Assembly (NCBI RefSeq): GCF_051278035.1
Contig: NZ_JBNMNU010000194.1
Location: forward strand, 1-7,563
From: Clostridium_AD sp051278035
Lineage (GTDB): Bacteria > Bacillota > Clostridia > Clostridiales > Clostridiaceae
Length of the DNA stretch: 7,563 nucleotides
Direction of reading: 5' to 3'
The notes beneath the pieces are model-generated. The model was not told where the DNA came from and did not search any database. It saw only the letters and a program-made list of their open reading frames with translations. Shown here piece after piece: positions 5,353 through 7,563 of the stretch. The translations under genes were made by a program, and so were the position numbers. Within the stretch, counting starts at the first letter, position 1, and every line of letters starts with the position of its first letter.

Positions 5353-6740
5353 ATGAAAAGGAATTATTTAATATAGTAGATAATATTTCTGAAGAGGATT
5401 TGAGTATGATAATGAATGAGGCATATACAAAGGATTATATAGAAAATTCTAATGACAATAATTACGAAAAAGAAAAAATCCGGACTAAACTCCACGGAAA
5501 AATTGTGCAGGCTGCGGAATTAGGCTTAAAAAGGGAATCTAAAAAAGGAAAAGGCATAAAGAAAAATAAAATCATTAATAATATAATAAAATCAGTGATA
5601 GCAGCAATGTTAGTATTTGTAGTATCAGTTAATGTTTTTCCGGGTGTAGCACTAGCTTTAGTTAAAATACCAGGATTAGATAAGCTAGTAAAAATAGTTA
5701 GCTATGACAAGGGATTTAATAACATTGTAAATAATGGAAATATTCAAAAAGTAGGTACTACTATAGACGATAAGGGGGTGCAATTTACTGTAACAGATGT
5801 AGCAGGGGATGACTTAAAGTTATGGATTGGATATGAGATCGAAGATGAAAATTTAATGTTAGGGAAAATAGAATTTAAAAATAAAGCTGATGGTAAATAC
5901 CTTCCATGGTCTGTAATAGGGCACGATAAAGATTATATGGAAGTTCATATGGATAGGGTAGTTAAAGATTTTGAAATAGAAATAGAGGTTTATAAAGATG
6001 ATCCATCTTTTCATATAGCACTCTCAGAGTTAGAAGAAAAAGCTATAGGTGATATAGAACAGCTTTTATACAAAAGTAAAATCACAACCTTAAATATACC
6101 TATATCACTAAATGATAAAATTTATAACAAGGGTTTAAGAGTTTTTAATATAAGCGGAAAAGAATTTAAAAGTGAAGTGGGTATATTTAAAATTGAAAAA
6201 TTGGAACTTTCGAGTTCAAGGAGTAGAGTTTACTGCGAACTTTTAAGTGAGGAAAATAAATTAACTGGTGTTTTAGAACCGAGTCTTGTTGATGGAGAGG
6301 GTACGCAGTATTTCAGTCCTAATGACTTTATAGCTTATGTTGATAACAATATGATTTACTTAGAATTGCAAGGTGGGATAAACAACACAAAGGGATTAAC
6401 TTTCGAGTGTAAGGGATTTAAATATATAAATAAGCAGGATAAGCATATTACGATAGATTTAAAAAATAAACAGATAGATCCTAATAATCTGGGTATATCT
6501 ATTATCGATGTTGATGGTTCTAATATTACTTTAAATGTACCTGAAAATGCAATAGAGTTTAGTCATGAAGCTAAAAATGAAAAAGATAAGAAAGTTGCAA
6601 TTAAAGAGATAGAAATGGACACTTTTAAAGAAACGGTAAAGTTTAAATTTAATGAATTAAACAATGAAAAAATAATTTTGGATGTGAAAAGCATACAATA
6701 TAATGTACCACAAGATTTTGAGATGAGGATTATAGATTAA
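5349..6740 (+). CDS. DUF4179 domain membrane protein, probable anti-sigma factor
   Basis: Single-pass membrane protein of 463 residues. The cytoplasmic N-terminus (about 1-75) is charged, with KESKKGKGIKKNK just before the membrane, and would bind the sigma factor; it has no HxxxCxxC zinc anti-sigma motif. One membrane segment spans about 79-103, followed by the DUF4179-like stretch FPGVALALVKIPGLDKLVKI (97-116) and a large, beta-rich extracytoplasmic region to the end, a plausible sensor. The only two cysteines (296 and 354) are in that outer region. A strong AAGGAGGT site (5333-5340) lies at good spacing, and the ATG overlaps the stop of the sigma gene by 4 bp. Anti-sigma function rests on family context and gene pairing; the ligand or stress sensed cannot be read from the sequence. 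Confidence 0.88.
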   Translation: MNEKELFNIVDNISEEDLSMIMNEAYTKDYIENSNDNNYEKEKIRTKLHGKIVQAAELGLKRESKKGKGIKKNKIINNIIKSVIAAMLVFVVSVNVFPGVALALVKIPGLDKLVKIVSYDKGFNNIVNNGNIQKVGTTIDDKGVQFTVTDVAGDDLKLWIGYEIEDENLMLGKIEFKNKADGKYLPWSVIGHDKDYMEVHMDRVVKDFEIEIEVYKDDPSFHIALSELEEKAIGDIEQLLYKSKITTLNIPISLNDKIYNKGLRVFNISGKEFKSEVGIFKIEKLELSSSRSRVYCELLSEENKLTGVLEPSLVDGEGTQYFSPNDFIAYVDNNMIYLELQGGINNTKGLTFECKGFKYINKQDKHITIDLKNKQIDPNNLGISIIDVDGSNITLNVPENAIEFSHEAKNEKDKKVAIKEIEMDTFKETVKFKFNELNNEKIILDVKSIQYNVPQDFEMRIID

Positions 6741-6749
6741 AAGCACAAT

Positions 6750-6804
6750 AACAATAAATGCGGTGGCAACTACCTTAGTAGTTACCACCGCATTTATTGT
6801 TTTC
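6750..6804. terminator. Long near-perfect hairpin, probable bidirectional terminator
   Basis: The arm at 6750-6766 pairs perfectly over 17 bp with 6785-6801. After one mismatch (C6767/A6784) a further 6 bp pair (AACTAC with GTAGTT), closing on a CTTA loop. It starts 10 nt after the DUF4179 stop and lies between two convergent genes. The + strand U tract is short (TTTT after a G) and the other strand is only T-rich, so the great stem length must do most of the work. Confidence 0.75.
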
Positions 6805-6846
6805 ACTTGACACGTGGGTAGCACTTAAAATATTAGGTGGCACCAA

Positions 6847-7563
6847 TTAGATAAACAGATTTACATTTGAGTTTTCAGTTTCACCTAAGTAATATCCAAC
6901 TCCTCCAATTTTAACTCCATCAATAAGTTCTTCTTGTGTAATACCCATAACATCCATGGACATTGAGCAAGCAACTACCTCTACGCCACTATCAATAGCT
7001 GATTTTATTAAATCTTCAAGAGAACTTATATTTTTGTTTTTCATTACAGAACGGATCATTTTAGCTCCCACTCCCATCATGTTCATTTGGGATAGTCTAA
7101 GTTTTTTACTTCCTCTTGGCATCATAAATCCAAACATGGAATCTATTAAACCTTTTTTTACAGATACTTTTTCAGGTTTCCTTATGACGTTAAGACCCCA
7201 GAAGGTAAATAATATGGTAACTTTACTTCCCATTGCAACTGCACCATTTGCAATAATAAATGCTGCAATGGCTTTATCTAAATCACCACTAAAAACCACC
7301 ATTGTTTTATTGTTTTTTTCTACTATTTCCGATGGAAAGGATCTACTTACTTTTGTATCGTTGCTACTTTTTTTTTTGATAAAGGCATAAACCATACCTT
7401 TTTCTTTTCTAAGATCTAATAATTCATTGTTTGTTTTAGTACACCAAGATTTAATGTCCTCATAAAAACCAGGATCAGAAGCTGTTACTTTTAATATTTG
7501 ACCATCACTTAATTCGTCAATATTAGCTTTGACTTGAATTAATGGACCAGGACAACATAAACC
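6847..7563 (-). CDS. C-terminal part of a TusA-DsrE sulfur-transfer protein, likely CoA-disulfide reductase type (partial)
   Basis: The frame stays open from the stop at 6847 to the right edge, giving 238 visible residues; the ATG at 7395 is internal. The first part is a TusA-like domain: CCPGPLIQVK (visible 3-12) carries the CPxP active-site motif, followed by DGQILKVTASDPGF (20-33) and DIKSWC (36-41). After a charged linker comes a DsrE-like domain (about 85-236) with MVVFSGDLDKAIAAFIIANG, TILFTFWGL, and the conserved cysteine in ACSMSMDVMGI (Cys at visible 199). In clostridia this pair usually forms the C-terminus of a protein of about 800 residues, with an FAD/NAD(P)H CoA-disulfide-reductase-like part and a rhodanese domain ahead of TusA; those would lie outside the window. 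Likely role: reduction and relay of sulfane sulfur. A smaller TusA-DsrE fusion remains possible. Confidence 0.85.
   Translation of the reverse strand, partial: GLCCPGPLIQVKANIDELSDGQILKVTASDPGFYEDIKSWCTKTNNELLDLRKEKGMVYAFIKKKSSNDTKVSRSFPSEIVEKNNKTMVVFSGDLDKAIAAFIIANGAVAMGSKVTILFTFWGLNVIRKPEKVSVKKGLIDSMFGFMMPRGSKKLRLSQMNMMGVGAKMIRSVMKNKNISSLEDLIKSAIDSGVEVVACSMSMDVMGITQEELIDGVKIGGVGYYLGETENSNVNLFI

Noticed and set aside
6807..6835. A consensus TTGACA in the convergent intergenic region, suggesting a + strand promoter.
   Set aside because: The best -10 at 17 bp (ATATTA) is poor and it would only drive antisense RNA into the TusA-DsrE gene; not enough support.
6756..6845. GGTGGCAAC and GGTGGCACC stretches recall the conserved T-box antiterminator sequence.
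   Set aside because: They sit between convergent gene ends with no downstream + strand gene, no specifier-loop leader is visible, and the first is simply the arm of a perfect hairpin.
6956..7390. A 144-residue + strand open frame opposite the TusA-DsrE gene.
   Set aside because: It is the complement of a clearly conserved DsrE-like domain, has no ribosome site, and resembles no family.

Overview
The window looks like chromosomal DNA of a low-GC Gram-positive anaerobe, most likely Clostridium or a close relative. It is strongly AT-rich, has strong GGAGG-type ribosome binding sites and consensus sigma-A promoters, and its gene families are common in clostridia (Mrp/NBP35 ATPase with a NifX-like partner, DUF4179 sigma-factor modules, TusA-DsrE fusion proteins). 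The genus is inferred from style and families; no rRNA or marker gene is present.

Left part (1-2700): a single-domain rhodanese on the + strand ends in a hairpin terminator shared with a convergent operon. That operon, read leftward, encodes an Mrp/NBP35 P-loop ATPase with a four-cysteine N-terminus and a small NifX/NifB-type protein with a Cys/His-rich tail. Its promoter is a perfect TTGACA-N17-TATAAT, overlaid by a perfect 9-bp inverted repeat that looks like an operator. Upstream on the same strand lies a LysR-type regulator, transcribed divergently from a YeiH/UPF0324 membrane protein (putative sulfate exporter family). A T-N11-A palindrome sits between the two.

Middle (3700-4660): a short membrane-protein pair, DUF4234 then DUF2752, overlaps by 16 bp and ends in a strong terminator whose stem contains the last stop codon. 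Next (4660-6810) is a translationally coupled ECF-type sigma factor and its DUF4179 membrane partner, a probable anti-sigma factor, ending in a 52-nt near-perfect hairpin. The right edge holds the C-terminal 238 residues of a minus-strand protein with a TusA domain followed by a DsrE-like domain. It is very probably the tail of a CoA-disulfide reductase/rhodanese-type multidomain flavoprotein that continues beyond the window.

Taken together, the rhodanese, Mrp/NifX, LysR-YeiH and TusA-DsrE genes give the window a sulfur and Fe-S handling flavour. The two membrane-protein modules in the middle appear to be separate envelope or stress units. No phage, IS element, CRISPR array, tRNA or rRNA was seen, and no gene-free stretch exceeds 300 bases. 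I found no clearly unprecedented system. The most follow-up-worthy items are the operator-like palindrome on the Mrp promoter, the overlapping DUF4234-DUF2752 pair, and the sulfur gene neighbourhood.
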